From Chrysogorgia sp. JL179-B06 (taxonomy: Eukaryota > Cnidaria > Anthozoa > Scleralcyonacea > Chrysogorgiidae): DNA of 64,000 nucleotides. How positions within the stretch are numbered: position 1 is the first letter of the stretch; the number at the start of each line of letters is the position of its first letter. Positions 25,270 to 36,560 of this stretch are shown here, piece after piece. A program made the position numbers and the translations under genes. Below the pieces are notes generated by a model. The model searched no databases, had not been told where the DNA came from, and saw only the letters and a program-made list of their open reading frames with translations. The stretch is from contig JAYKKM010000378.1 of the NCBI GenBank assembly GCA_035772405.1, positions 1,782,501-1,846,500 of the forward strand, written 5' to 3'.

Positions 25270-25715
25270 GAAAATGAAACTGCCGAAATAAGAGCGAGTG
25301 CCCACTACAAGGAAACTGCCTGACAACCAACGTCATATACTGTATCAAGCGGAAGTTTCGACAACGGATAGCAGCGAAAAGAAAATTTATATCGGGATGA
25401 CGGCAAACGAGTTTAAACAGCGATACAGAAACCACCAAAAATCTTTCCAAAATGAGTTGTACGAGAACGAAACAGAGCTATCGAAGTATACTTTGGAGAC
25501 TCAAAAGAAACAAACGTAGCTTCTCTGTAACCTGGCCGATTTTGAGTCATGCAGCATCCTACCAAAGTGGTGCCAAAAAGTGTAACCTTGCTTGGAAGAA
25601 AAATTGCAGCTGGTAAAAGCCGGAAAAAAACGTCTTCTAAACAAGAGGGGTGAAATCGTCTCAAAATGCCGCCACAAGAACAAATTTATAACAAACAATT
25701 TAAAGCGTGCGAGGA
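25270..25715 (+). pseudogene. Penelope-like GIY-YIG endonuclease, frameshifted
   Basis: A Cys cluster ('NCRNKSECPLQGNCLTTNVI') runs into 'STTDSSEKKIYIGMTANEFK' after a small indel near 25340. Next come 'QRYRNHQKSFQNELYENETE' and 'LSKYT', then in other frames 'CLEEKLQLVKAGKKRLLNKR' and 'GEIVSKCRHKNKFI'. This is the conserved linker plus GIY-YIG nuclease of Penelope-like elements. It carries several frame breaks and no RT nearby. Confidence 0.75.
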
Positions 25716-25864
25716 AGAAACGGGCACATCAATCAAACATCCATATATAATATCACAGCTATAACATGACATATATAGTTGCGGATGAATCAATATTTCT
25801 CAGTTTCCTGATGATCGCATGAACGCGTGAAACTCTGAGTAGCGACACAAGACGTCTTAAGTTC

Positions 25865-26046
<182 letters not shown>

Positions 26047-26177
26047 TCGAATCGTTTAAGAATTGTATAACCAACGATGATGTCGCTTGACGGAGGATCC
26101 AAAGGATACAAAACGCTTAAAATGTAAAAAGTGAAAGTATAAAGAAGGACGCGAACTCCAGACAGATAGATTAAAAT

Positions 26178-26351
<174 letters not shown>

Positions 26352-26363
26352 TATATGATGCAA

Positions 26364-26990
26364 CAAGATACTTCGCAGTGCACATAACTGACTTCAAACA
26401 CTTCCAAGCAGAGTTAATGGCCACAATTCCTATGTCCTTTCTCTGATCGAGAGCCTTACGCCAATCATCAGTAAGCTTTAATAATGCAGTGCAACAAGAA
26501 TGGCCACGAAGGAACCCAGACATATTGCCAGAGAAAATAGGTGAAAATTTTATATATAATTGGTCGTACATCACTTTCTCGAACAATTTGGATATGGTAG
26601 ACAGGACATTAACCGGGCGATAGTTCAATTTAATTGTCTCTTCTTCCTTCTTATGTACAGGGGACACATTTCTCAATTTCCACTGCATAGGTGACTGGGA
26701 TGATTTGATTCAGTGATTGAACAATCTCGTTAGTGGAAAAAAAAAACTGTGCAACGATCTTGAGTATCTTCGTTGAAAAACCATCGGGACCACATGATTT
26801 TTTGACATTCAGTCCAACCAGAAGAGCAGCTACGTAGACAGAAGTAACTGGATCAAATGAAAAAGCTAAATTATACGATTTATTTCTGATTGACACAACG
26901 CTTGGATGGCTCTCAAAGTCTTCTACAGAAAGGCTCAATAACCGGAGTCGAGAAATACTCATTAAACACCATACTAGGATTCGAGACAAC
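26364..26990 (-). pseudogene. LINE pre-RT and RT N-terminal region
   Basis: Frames on the minus strand give 'NKSYNLAFSFDPVTSVYVAA', 'KKSCGPDGFSTKILKIVAQ', then after a shift '[20 protein letters not shown]', '[20 protein letters not shown]' and '[19 protein letters not shown]'. These are the standard CR1/L2 blocks up to the palm. The catalytic 'DLSKAFD' block is replaced by unrelated residues. Dead copy. Confidence 0.8.
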
Positions 26991-26995
26991 TTTAA

Positions 26996-27584
26996 AGGGG
27001 AACTCTAGTCCCAACACAATTAAGGTTTAAATAAAAGATCATACCTGTATTAGATTGTTCCTGAATTATTTCGGCATAAATGTTCATAGTTAAGGAGAAA
27101 TTGTTCGCCAAAGTTCGCGATTTTTAAAAATTTGGACGCCATGTTGTTCTTTCTCGAGCAGACGCGGATTGTCAGCGGTTTCACCTTTGTGACGTAGTCC
27201 AGTGCTTCTTGAGTTTTGTCAAGGGCGATTCGTCATGAATAATGTTGATGCTGTGACTTCGTCGAACTTTGGTCTTTCGCCATCCATTTGTACACAAAGG
27301 AACCATGCAGTGCGGCATTTTGTTTATTTTTTGTGCGCAAATTTTTTTTTGGAATTTCCCGCGATTAAGTAAAAGCACTGGACTACGTCACAAAGGTGAA
27401 ACCGCTGACAATCCGCGTCTGCTCGAGAAAGAACAACATGGCGTCCAAATTTTTAAAAATCGCGAACTTTGGCGAACAATTTCTCCTTAACTATGAACAT
27501 TTATGCCGAGATAATTCAGGAACAATCTAATACAGGTATGATCTTTTATTTAAACCTTAATTGTGTTGGGACTAGAGTTCCCCT
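26996..27584. mobile_element. TTAA-flanked foldback element with 212-bp arms
   Basis: The arms at 26996-27207 and 27373-27584 are near-perfect complements, starting AGGGGAACTCTAGTCCCAAC. TTAA flanks both ends (26992-26995, 27585-27588). The loop of about 165 bp encodes nothing recognisable. TTAA duplication suggests movement by a piggyBac-type transposase. Confidence 0.8.
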
Positions 27585-27639
27585 TTAAAGTCCTCAATTA
27601 GGTGAATAGTGTTAACACGTATATTTTACTTGCTGCTGG

Positions 27640-27979
27640 GTAGTATAATGGTTTCATCTTTTCCCGAAATAAATCTGGAAACAGAAGATTTTAAAATATA
27701 TTCAAATAATAAGGACGATAATTATACATATTTTTAAATCATATTATTATATCTGTTATATACTTATATATTTAACTGTAAAAAATTATTATTATTATTT
27801 TTTTATTTTTTTATTTTTTTATTTTTTTATATAATACTTTTAATATTTTCATTTTATTGCAAATTTTATACCTGTAAATAACTTTTAAGTAAACACACGA
27901 CCACATCAGCAATGTGCTGCATATAAACTTAAATCGTGTTTAAATAAATGCTATTGATTGATTGATTGATTGATTGATT
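27640..27979 (+). repeat. LINE/SINE 3' tail with (TTGA)n
   Basis: An AT-rich tail ends AATAAATGCTATTGATTGAT and a short TTGA array (27951-27979), typical of CR1/L2-type 3' ends. An internal ATTTTTTT array lies at 27790-27830. Confidence 0.55.
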
Positions 27980-28011
27980 AACAGAGCCGGATGATGAATC
28001 ACTAGCCCCGC

Positions 28012-28655
28012 TGTCAGGGTAGTGCTTTGCGCGCTAGTTTTCTTCTTGGCGGCCATTTTATGGGACGCCTATTTCAGTTTACAAACGAATCCGTCGATAT
28101 TTGATTAATCCTTCTTATAAATTATCCATTTTCAAGTTTTCTAAGAAGTAAATATACCTGAGTGATCAATTATTGTGATATTTTTCGTAAAATTGATCAT
28201 TTACTATAGTAATAATTTCGATACATATAGAAGCTGCTACAAGCGCTTCGCCTCCGAAGCGTTGAAGGCTGGGTTATGCTGCTGAAACAGCGCGAATAAG
28301 TTTGCGAATGGAAGTGTTTGATGAGTGACTAGTAAATAAATATATTTTGTTTCTTCTGATGTTTTGTTCATTTGAATTTGCAAAGATTCAGGAACTAAAG
28401 CCGTCCGGGCCAGCTTGTTCGTCAGAAACGGCGTTGCGCGCGGCCCGCAGTGGTTCACAAACAAGCGAACCGCAGGCTGTTCAAATCGTCTTGAACATTA
28501 ACTTCATAACGCCCCGAAGTCAGGATTGGACTCCAATTTCAACATATCCAAATAAATCTAGAGTTCACATGCAAATTATAGTTCTAACGATGCGATGCAC
28601 TGCAATGAATTCGTATGAAAACAAAAACACAAGCGCGCAAAGCACTACCCTGACA
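28012..28655. mobile_element. Non-autonomous TIR element
   Basis: Ends TGTCAGGGTAGTGCTTTGCG and CGCAAAGCACTACCCTGACA are perfect complements for over 20 bp. The 644-bp interior is non-coding. No clear target duplication. Confidence 0.65.
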
Positions 28656-28689
28656 CTCACTCTTTAAACAATAGTCCATTTCAAAAACA

Positions 28690-29127
28690 ATAGTCCATTT
28701 CTCGTCATTAGGATTACGCCGGAATTTTTTATATGGCGGTTCCTCAACGCATTTCTTTTTGGATACTTGGGTTAATCCACGGTAGTTGATTCTACGTGCT
28801 CGTTCACAACACCCATTAGCTGTCTCGCCCAGTGTGGCCAAACATCATCAATGTTATCAAATTTATATTGGCGATATCCCATGGGATGTTTCTAAGGTCT
28901 GAAAGAAAAGACGCCTGGTCGAGTTTCTTCATTAACCTATATTTACGTGCTTTGGGCTTTGGTAGCTTTTGTTTCCTAACAATGAACAATAAGTCATGGT
29001 CACTTATTCCGAGCTGCAACGAACGTGCCGTTTGCTTGATGCAAATCGATCCTGGTGTGAAACTAGAATGAAATCCAGCAAGGTTTTTGTTGAAGTTGTC
29101 ACTCTAGTTGCATCGTCGATTGTATTA
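28690..29127 (-). pseudogene. LINE endonuclease end and linker
   Basis: Minus-strand frames give 'TIDDATRVTTSTKTLLDFIL', then after a shift 'QLGISDHDLLFIVRKQK', the catalytic Ser-Asp-His end of the endonuclease. Further on are 'NALRNRHIKNSGVILMTRNG'-type linker residues. This joins across the Harbinger insertion to the fragment at 32497-32940. Confidence 0.7.
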
Positions 29128-29267
29128 GGGGCCGATTATATGAGAATTTTCAGCCCGTTTGTAACTTTAACCGGGATGAAATTTCCATCAATTATATGGT
29201 AATTTCAGCCCGTTAGTAACATTGACCGGGCTGAATTTCAAATGTCGTTTTAAAATGTCGTTTTAAA

Positions 29268-30590
29268 ATGGCGTCACGTAACATGAAGAAAATGGCTCAT
29301 TTTGTATTTTCGCAGTTCAGTTTGCTTCTAACTCTCCTTTTGCAACTGAATAGCATAGTGGTTGCGTACAAACTGTTGGCAGCCAAAAGGAACTTGATTT
29401 TGGCTGCATACATATCTTTCAAAAGAAGAATGAGTGGCAGAAAAAGAAGATACTTACAACTGCAGCGTTTGAGACGAAAACCAAGATCAAAATGGGTGGT
29501 GAATGGACGGACTGAACAGTGGTGGCAAAACATGTTGGGAGCAAATGTGCCTGAGACTGCATGGAAGAAGAATTTTCGAATGAGCAGGGAGTCCTTTTTT
29601 GATTTAGTTGCAGAGCTAGAACCATTCATAGCACCTTAAACCAATATCCCCAATTATCGCTTCCTCAACACCGAGAAAAAATTGGCTGTAACGCTTTATT
29701 ATTTGAAGGACACTGGGTCATTGTGGATGACAGCAAATACGTTTGGTATCCACCAGTGCACGGTCCCAAAGACTATTGAAGAAGTATGTCATGCAATCAG
29801 TAAAAAACTAGGCCCAAAATACATTTATTTGCCGAAAAATGAAGAGGAAATGAGGAAAATAGTTTCTGAATTTGAGCTTAAGTTTGGTATGATACAGGCA
29901 TTTGGGTGCATTGACGGCACCCACATCAGATTCAAAAGCCATTTGTCAAATGCGCAAGATTATTTCAATTATAAGCAATTTTATTCACTCAATATCCAAG
30001 CAATATGTGACAGTAAAGGCTTGTTTATGGACATTGATTGCAGGTGGCCAGGCTCAGTCCATGATGCAAAAATATTTGCTAACTCCGCAGTAAATTCCAA
30101 ATTGCAACAAGGAGAACTTCCACAAACTTTCTTCACAGCACTACCACAGTATGAAGCAATACCTAATTACTTGCTTTCAGATCCAGCATATCCCTTAACA
30201 CCATTTTGTATTAAAGAATACCAAACATGCACAGAAAATAAACATGTCATTTTTAACAACATGCTGCGATCTGGAAGAAACCAGGTATAATGTGCTTTTG
30301 GTCGTCTCAAGGCTCGCTGGGGATTCATGAACAGAAAAGTTGACCTGAGATTTGAAATTGTTCCAATGGTTGCATACAGTTGTTTTGTTCTTCACAACTA
30401 TTGTGAGATTGGAAAGAATTGTGGTTTAGATGAAGAGGAAGTCCAAGCACAAATAATGAAACACCATGAAGACGAGGAATGCTATTCAAATATTCCTGAT
30501 CCAGTTTACTCGTGTAATAATGAGGAAGGGGAATATGTTCGAACAGTTCTTACAGAATACATACAACATAATTTACCAGATAACTACTAA
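29268..30590 (+). pseudogene. Harbinger transposase (HARBI1-like), two nonsense mutations
   Basis: Three plus-strand segments in one frame (29268-29640, 29641-30290, 30291-30590) form a DDE_Tnp_4 transposase of about 440 residues. The N-terminal part has 'WWQNMLGANVPETAWKKNF' and 'FRMSRESFFDLVAELEPF'. The first Asp is in 'FGCIDGTHIRFKS' and the second in 'YLLSDPAYPLTPF'. Two TAA stops interrupt the frame: one at 29638-29640 after 'ELEPFIAP', the other at 30288-30290 between 'GRNQV' and 'CAFGRLKARW'. That second position is where family members have the catalytic Glu (V-E-x-AFGRLK), so the lesion removes the third DDE residue. Otherwise the frame is clean, implying recent inactivation. Confidence 0.9.
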
Positions 30591-30867
30591 AATACAACAG
30601 TATATTGTTATCAAGTAAACCTGAATAGTTGATTGTAAACCATCATTTTATTTAAAACAATATGAACATTTTTATTGGAAACAACAATTGATCTGATAAC
30701 TATAATAATTTGATAACAATAACAGTTCAAACAAGCTATTGTTCTTAAGCTTATTTTGAGGAATAAATAAAATAATGTGAATTGGAGTCTTTCTTGTGGC
30801 AAATAACATTTTACCGTTGTTCAGACCCTTTCTAGGGTTGTTTTTTTTAAATTTAAGTTAAAAATGG

Positions 30868-32197
30868 TCAAAGTTGATATAATGTTCTTGGTTCATGTTC
30901 AATGTCGTTGCTATCATCGGTTTCAGAACCATGAAACTGATGATTTGAATTGTGCGGCATATCAAATCCTTGTAAACCTGCATAATTGTTCACATGCTGA
31001 AAGTGCCCATATTGTGGGTGTAAATTAACAGGTGCCGGTGTGTGATGTGAATCTGAAACCATGGCTTTTGTCATCATTTCAACAGATTTTGTGAGGCCTT
31101 GAGCTATTTGCAACATGGAATTACTCATTTGTTGAATGGAATTAGAGAAAGACGCATTGGACTCACGAATGGCATCTGATATATCACGCTTCAACTGTGC
31201 ATCCTCTTTTGTTTCTTTTAATAACAGCTGTTCACCACCATCAATCAATCAATCAAGTTTATTTGCCACAGTTAATTTACACAAAGATAAATACAAATAA
31301 TAAAAGGAAGGCTGAGCCCATAAGAAACCAAGACGCTTTATAAGATAGGCCTCCTTATTTTACAAATAATTACAATGACATTTGATTATGACAACTCAAA
31401 ATAATTATTAAAAAAAATAAGATAAAGTTCATGTCAAATTTCTATTACAATGCAAGTACAAAATACCAGAATACAGAGACAAATAAAATAATTATAATAA
31501 CATTTGTTTATTACAGATATAATTATTTATAAAAACATTACGATACAGTACATAACAATTTCAATTGCAAGACAAGGACAAATATCAAAACCATAAAATA
31601 ATTACCATGATCATTGTAATCAAGTGATGCGACTGAATTATGTCCTTCCTGTTCATCATCAATGTTGACACTATTTATATCTTGAGTGCAGACACCAGAA
31701 GACAAAGGTTCTGTAGCTGGGGAACCACCCCATATCTGAACCAACTTATCATAAAATTCCAGAATAATCTTACCGCTGCCACTTCTCCGTCCTGATGTCA
31801 CAGCTTCTGAAAATTTTTGACGGATTTCTTTCAGTTTTTCTTGCACTCTGGTATAGCCACGTTTCGTAAGGGCCTTGTCGATTTTTCTCTTCTGTGAAAT
31901 CTTCTTTTCTTCCAATAACTCTTGTTCGGTCATGGCATCCTTGGATTTGTTGAAGAAGGGATCGGCAGTGATATTGACAGGTCCAAACGAACTGGGTTCG
32001 TCCTGATAGATTCGAGCCATATCTTCTCGAAGACATTCATACATTTTTGGCTTATCGGCGTTGAAATCTTTTCCTTCGTAAATGCATGCAACTTTGTAAC
32101 CAGCCAAGCATTTGATAAGATGATCAACTTTTTCGCCCTTATCCCATCTAAAACGTGCAACCACAACAGCCTGAATCTCAACTGCATTCGCCGCCAT
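30868..32197 (-). pseudogene. Harbinger second protein, Myb/SANT-like (MADF-type)
   Basis: The minus-strand frame 32197-31605 has the N-terminal Myb/MADF-like fold ('VVVARFRWDKGEKVDHLIKC', 'DFNADKPKMYECLREDMARI') and a basic region ('EEKKISQKRKIDKALTKRGY'). It ends near '...NSVASLDYNDHG'. The C-terminal segment (31242-30868) resumes with 'GEQLLLKETKEDAQLKRD' and 'NASFSNSIQQMSNSMLQI'. In Harbinger elements this protein binds DNA and carries the transposase to the nucleus. The gap at 31245-31605 looks like a LINE 3'-end insertion, with a (TCAA)n tail, rather than a normal intron. Confidence 0.75.
31242..31605 (-). repeat. LINE/SINE 3' end inserted in the Harbinger second gene
   Basis: Minus-strand tail (TTGA)n at 31257-31241 preceded by AAACTTGATTGATTG and AT-rich 3'-UTR-like sequence. 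It splits two coding parts of the Myb-like gene. Confidence 0.5.
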
Positions 32198-32496
32198 GTT
32201 GATTAATTATTTTGATTTACAGGTAGTTTACTATGCGCATGCTCCAATAATTTCAGCCCGGTTTAAAATTATGATTTGCGATTATATGGAATTTTTCAGC
32301 CCGTTTCGTTGAGTGGAAAATCCTAGCCCGGTTGATAAAACCGATCTGAAATTTCATCCCGGTTTGCCGGGCTGAAACTTTCCTCATGTAATCGCAAATT
32401 CGTTTTTACAGTACTTTGATCCGCGACGCCGGGCTGGCTTTTCAGCCCGGTTAAAGTTACAAACGGGCTGAAAACTCTCATATAATCGGCCCCTTA

Positions 32497-33030
32497 GACA
32501 GACAAAATTGATCACAAAAGCCAGACATGACCCGATGTGGATCTCGACTTTTATCAGGACCCGTGAACATATTCATGTTAAAATCCCCAATAAATAGTAT
32601 TTCCTTACGCTTGGCATATATTTGTTCGCCTGTGGTAGAACAAGACGAGATAAAATCTGCCATTTTACATTTATTTGGTGAACGCCGGCAGCAAGCACAT
32701 ACTAAGAACCAGGAGTTTCCACAACCCTTAACGTCTAGACATATCGACTCATTGCGAACGGGTTCCAGTTTCGTTCGCCGATACAATCTGATATTAATCG
32801 CACAGTCAGCATCCTTCTTCCTATCCTGTCCAAGAACGCGATAATGCAGGTGAGCTAGAAATGAATTTGGTACTGAGATGTCGATCTTGGTTTCAGCAAT
32901 AAACAATATGTCAAAATTACATTTATTTAATAAATCGACTACCTCATCAATTTTGTTGTAAATACTGATGTCTTGATATTAAGGTGAGCGATTTTGAGAT
33001 TGTTCTTGAAGCAGCCGTTGATATCAACCA
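32497..33030 (-). pseudogene. LINE endonuclease domain, 5' and middle part
   Basis: Minus-strand reading: 'NNLKIAHLNIK', 'LFIAETKIDISVPNSFLAHL', 'YRVLGQDRKKDADCAINIRL', 'VKGCGNSWFLVCACCRRSPN', 'KEILFIGDFNMNMF'. These are the asparagine, Glu-Thr and Gly-Asp-Phe-Asn blocks of the apurinic-type endonuclease of CR1/L2 LINEs. It breaks at the Harbinger target TTA. Confidence 0.8.
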
Positions 33031-33038
33031 GTCAGAGT

Positions 33039-34373
33039 TTTCGTAAACGGTCGTTACCATCTCGAAGCGTCGTTACCATCCCAGCTCTCATATAATGTTG
33101 GGCAAGCGGAGTGAAATTCCTCGTGGTCCCAAGGTTCCCGCACACTTTATTTCGCGACTCCTCGTGTTCTTTCATAATATTTATATATAAAAAGCGAACA
33201 AGGATCTACATAACGAGTTCTTTAAAAAAAACAAATTTAAACAAACACGAAAAGAGGCAGATTTGGAGCAAGTCTATGGAATAGTGTGTATAAGTTGTCT
33301 GACGTTTCGAAGACAACTTACACACTATTTCGGCAGTACACCTGAACATTATTATACATTTTGATTTGTATTTCTACACTTCCTATACGCAGCACAACAC
33401 GTTTTATCACTTATTTAAAAGCATCTATGACCAGTAGCGGCGCGAGGGGAGGGTCAAGGGTGGGCATCCCCCCATTTTTTTTTCTGCCCCCCCCCCCATT
33501 TGCCCCCTAGATTTAGAGATATTTATTTTGGAACGTAAATACAGTACATCAATGCATCATAATTGCGTATTTGCGCTTCCGAAAGGGCACAAGAGTAACT
33601 CTAATGAATCTACTAATAAATACAAGTACTAATAATGAATCTACTTTAAGATAAAGAAGTGAATTGTAGGAAACTTTCCAGTTTAAACTATACTTGACCT
33701 TAGCCCTTAGGATATGACATTTTTTAATTCGCAGAAAACGTCAATTACAGTTTTATAACACTACTGTTGCGTGAAAAAGGTTTTGCCCCTCCCCCAAAGT
33801 TAGTTTGTCCCTCGATTGTCCCCCCCAAAAAAACCAACTGCGCGGCATGGCGCCGCCACTGTCTATGACTAGTACGTGACTTTACGAATGTTCTATGGCA
33901 AATGCAGAAATGCTTACTGTAACTGCATTTATGGTTATACAGTATTTTACGGTGGTCTATACAGTATATGCAATGCGCATGCATATAATAGTTTCAGTCG
34001 AAAAATATATTTTGTCGGTCGACAAATATATTTTGTCAGTCCACAAATATATTTTGAAACCTCAGAGCACACGTTGTTGCGATTGATATTTCGAAATCCC
34101 GAATAACGTCGCTTGCCTTTCGGAAAGTATCTTTACGTTGTGACTATCGATCACAAAATCGAATTTACTGGTCCATAATTGAGAGTTGCCATGTATAATT
34201 TCTTCTGCATGAACGCTCTTATACTAAATACTAAATATTTACATATTTTGAATTTCACGACGAACATGTCACCGCACCAAACAAAGTATGCGGGAACCTT
34301 GGGACCACGAGGAATTTCACTCCGCTTACCCAACATTCTATGAGAGCTGGGATGGTAACGACCGTTTACGAAA
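33039..34373. mobile_element. TIR element with 130-bp inverted ends, carrying a hAT MITE
   Basis: The left end TTCGTAAACGGTCGTTACCA and right end TGGTAACGACCGTTTACGAA are complements. The similarity continues through GAGTGAAATTCCTCGTGGTC for about 130 bp. The interior has no coding signature and contains the hAT-type MITE at 33432-33861. It is inserted in the LINE just upstream of the endonuclease domain. Confidence 0.65.
33432..33861. mobile_element. hAT-type MITE with perfect 8-bp target duplication
   Basis: Ends CAGTAGCGGCGCGAGG and CATGGCGCCGCCACTG are imperfect complements of the CAGTGGCGGC type common in hAT elements. TCTATGAC is duplicated exactly on both sides (33424-33431 and 33862-33869). 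The 430-bp length and lack of a gene make it non-autonomous. Confidence 0.85.
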
Positions 34374-34439
34374 GGGGAAATTGCGTCACCGAACTCGAGC
34401 CACTCAATTGTTCACTAAAACTTTGGTCAAAGGAGTTGA

Positions 34440-34811
34440 ATTTAAACGCTATCAGAGAACTGCGGCAAACTATAAGGAGTACAATACCATATTCCTTGAG
34501 AGAGTCTCCGAAAACAGCGAAGCTCTTTAGCAGACATACCCATGTACACTTGAGACGCCATCTTGATTTCTTCTTGTGCTTTTAAGACAGCCCGCACATC
34601 GCGATTTAGTAGATTCACCACAATTAGACGACTTCCAAAGCATTTGGCCGGGATTACATTCCACATTTCCAGAAAGTTTCAATAGCAACAATTGTCTAGT
34701 AGCACAGGAATTGCTATAGTAGCTCGATCTCTTACCAGAATAACTTCTATAGATCGGAAGCGAACATAGCGATTCAAAGTTCGAACTTGAATATTCCGGA
34801 CCAGACCGCAA
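34440..34811 (-). pseudogene. LINE ORF N-terminal region with 2A-like motif
   Basis: On the minus strand a frame from 34811 encodes a Ser-rich start, 'RQLLLLKLSGNVECNPGQ', then Cys-rich residues. The [DN]-V-E-x-N-P-G sequence preceded by Leu residues resembles 2A-like ribosome-skipping peptides reported at the start of some CR1/L2-type LINE ORFs. Here the final Pro is Gln and the Asp is Asn, so it is probably inactive. The frame shifts before reaching the foldback insertion. Confidence 0.5.
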
Positions 34812-35459
34812 CGACGGTTGATCTGATGGTCAAAGCTCAAAGAGTCATGAGGGTTGCCAGATGAGGACTTTACAGTCCAAAACCAAGTATACAAGCTACG
34901 AAAAGGAGAAAAAGGAGAAGAGCAAAGAAAGCCATATTCATGCTCATTACGCATTCATCATGTTCAATCGCGCAGTGCAATTCGTATCTTCAAGCTTATC
35001 GAACACCATCAGGGTACGTTTTCAGGTAAATTTAAACGCCATTCGTTGAAAGAATATTATCAAAAACAGTCGAAGAAGCGACACCTTTAATGGGTACTGG
35101 GGCGCTGTGGGAAGCTACACTTCCGTATAAAGCCAGATATTAATTTTCAAGGGCCAGCTATCGGAGCTGGAAAAAAAAGAAAGTCGAAATCACAAATACA
35201 GTAAATACCTGGAATCTGTTCTTCAAAACCTGGATAGCTTATCCGGGGGATAAATCCTATATCCAGCGAATATATTTTGTATCCACTTAATGGCCATCTG
35301 AGAAAATAGCGAGTGAATAGCATTATCCATGTTTTCACAACAGCATATTATGCACCTGCTATTTTTTATCAGAAAACTATTGAATTGGTCAACTGGAAAT
35401 CAAGTCAAATCGACTGGATAGAACTAATATCCTTCGGATAAGCTTTCACGCTTTGAACA
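34812..35459. other. LINE 5' flank and unassigned sequence
   Basis: Likely the 5' leader of the LINE followed by unique sequence. A plus-strand frame at 34854-35090 is Lys/Arg-rich but has no recognisable domain. Confidence 0.3.
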
Positions 35460-35659
35460 CCCCAAAAATATTAACAAACTTGTTGCTTACTTGCGGACCT
35501 TGGCTGGAAATATTCTTAGGATTTATGGTGAAGGAAAATTTCGAGTGTTGAAATATATACATTTTAAGACGAAACCGGGACCAGTTGCGAAAAATGCAAC
35601 ATATCAAACCGAGACCCTGCGATGTTAATGCATTGCTCTGACCACTGAGCTACGGAGGC
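35460..35659 (-). repeat. tRNA-headed SINE, minus strand
   Basis: The minus strand starts GGCCTCCGTAGCTCAGTGGT (A box), then a weak B box. The body has TTTTCGCAACTGGTCCCGG, CAACACTCGAAATTTTCC and TTCACCATAAATCCT. The same body follows a tRNA-like head at 57543-57740, so both are copies of one SINE family. Confidence 0.75.
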
Positions 35660-36240
35660 CGTTTCATCCGAAAGCCTAGTCACCAGTTATGTATATATAA
35701 TGGTGGTAATGCTGGGTAGGGGCAATAGTTTGTTTGCTACATGTCATGTGACCACGTATCAACCAATGAAATCGTGTCTCACGCAAGCAAAAACAGAGCT
35801 CAGTATATAACAATAATTATACTACTTTGACATGCAGTTTATTTGAATGAGATTATTTGCTAAACATTTTTAGAAAAAGATAATTAATTTTTTTCTTATT
35901 AGGAAGTTCTTGCCGATATTTATTTGCCACATATACTGTAATAAGGATTGTTTACCAGTGTTTACCACTGAATATTTATATAGATTTTGATTAGTGGCAT
36001 ATATCTGGTATTAGTATAGAAATGTATGAATATAATATGAAAAAGGAAACTTAAAATAAGAAACTTCAATATGTCAAAAAAGAGTACTTATTGAGTATTA
36101 GTTCATGATTGAGTCGGTTTTCTTTGATGTACCGCGGGCTTTATCTAGCATAAAGACCATGAATACTAATTAGATAAGAAATGATGGGAAAAACTAGGGA
36201 AATATTTGTCCAAGGTGGATAAAATGGACAAAAAATAAGT
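35660..36240. other. No gene seen
   Basis: AT-rich sequence without recognisable features. Confidence 0.4.
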
Positions 36241-36560
36241 TAAAAGTTGGCCGGCCGTAGCCGGAGGCGACCCGCAGGCTCCTCTCTAGTTGCTACCCGA
36301 AGGTAGGGGTGGGCGCCACTCCTATCCCTGGAATTAACCACTTACCTCAGCCAGAGCTGGTACCAATTTTTATTTAAGGCTCTTGGTGAAAGCTCGACCT
36401 CCAATTAGCACTGCTCATATCGGTCCCGGAAGACTGAAAATTAGTGTTGCCATAATCCAATATGGTAACCCATCCAGTTAGTGTACCAGAGGTACGGTGC
36501 TTAACTTTGGAAAGTCAAGCAGCGTCACTGACCACTATGTTATACCGGTCCGGTATGAAA
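36241..36560 (-). repeat. Possible 5S-rRNA-derived repeat
   Basis: A GC-richer island. The plus-strand string ACCCATCCAGTTAGTGTACC ... GGTGCTTAACTTTGG ... GTCAAGCAG resembles the reverse complement of the 5S rRNA internal region (CCCATCCAAGTACTAACC ... CTGCTTAGCTTC), as in 5S-derived (SINE3-like) repeats. The match is loose. Confidence 0.3.

Larger units (their letters stand above)
29128..32493. mobile_element. PIF/Harbinger transposon with TTA duplication
   Basis: The ends GGGGCCGATTATATGAGA and TCTCATATAATCGGCCCC are complements, and TTA flanks both sides (29125-29127, 32494-32496), the duplication expected for Harbinger. Subterminal CAGCCCG/CGGGCTG motifs are repeated many times at both ends. 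It carries the usual two genes in convergent orientation: a DDE transposase on plus and a Myb/MADF-like protein on minus. It is inserted in the endonuclease region of a LINE. Confidence 0.9.
26364..34811 (-). mobile_element. CR1/L2-like LINE broken by nested insertions
   Basis: Pieces of one minus-strand LINE follow in order: N-terminal region with a 2A-like motif (34811-34440), endonuclease start and middle (33030-32497), endonuclease end (29127-28822), linker (28820-28690), and pre-RT/RT start (26990-26364). Between the pieces are a foldback element (33039-34373), Harbinger (29128-32493), a TIR element (28012-28655), LINE/SINE tail sequence (27640-27979) and a TTAA foldback (26996-27584). 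The reading frame resumes across the Harbinger site, showing these are later insertions. RT ends after the first palm region. Confidence 0.7.

Noticed and set aside
34854..35090. Lys/Arg-rich plus-strand frame
   Set aside because: It overlaps the LINE 5' leader and shows no domain, so coding is not supported.
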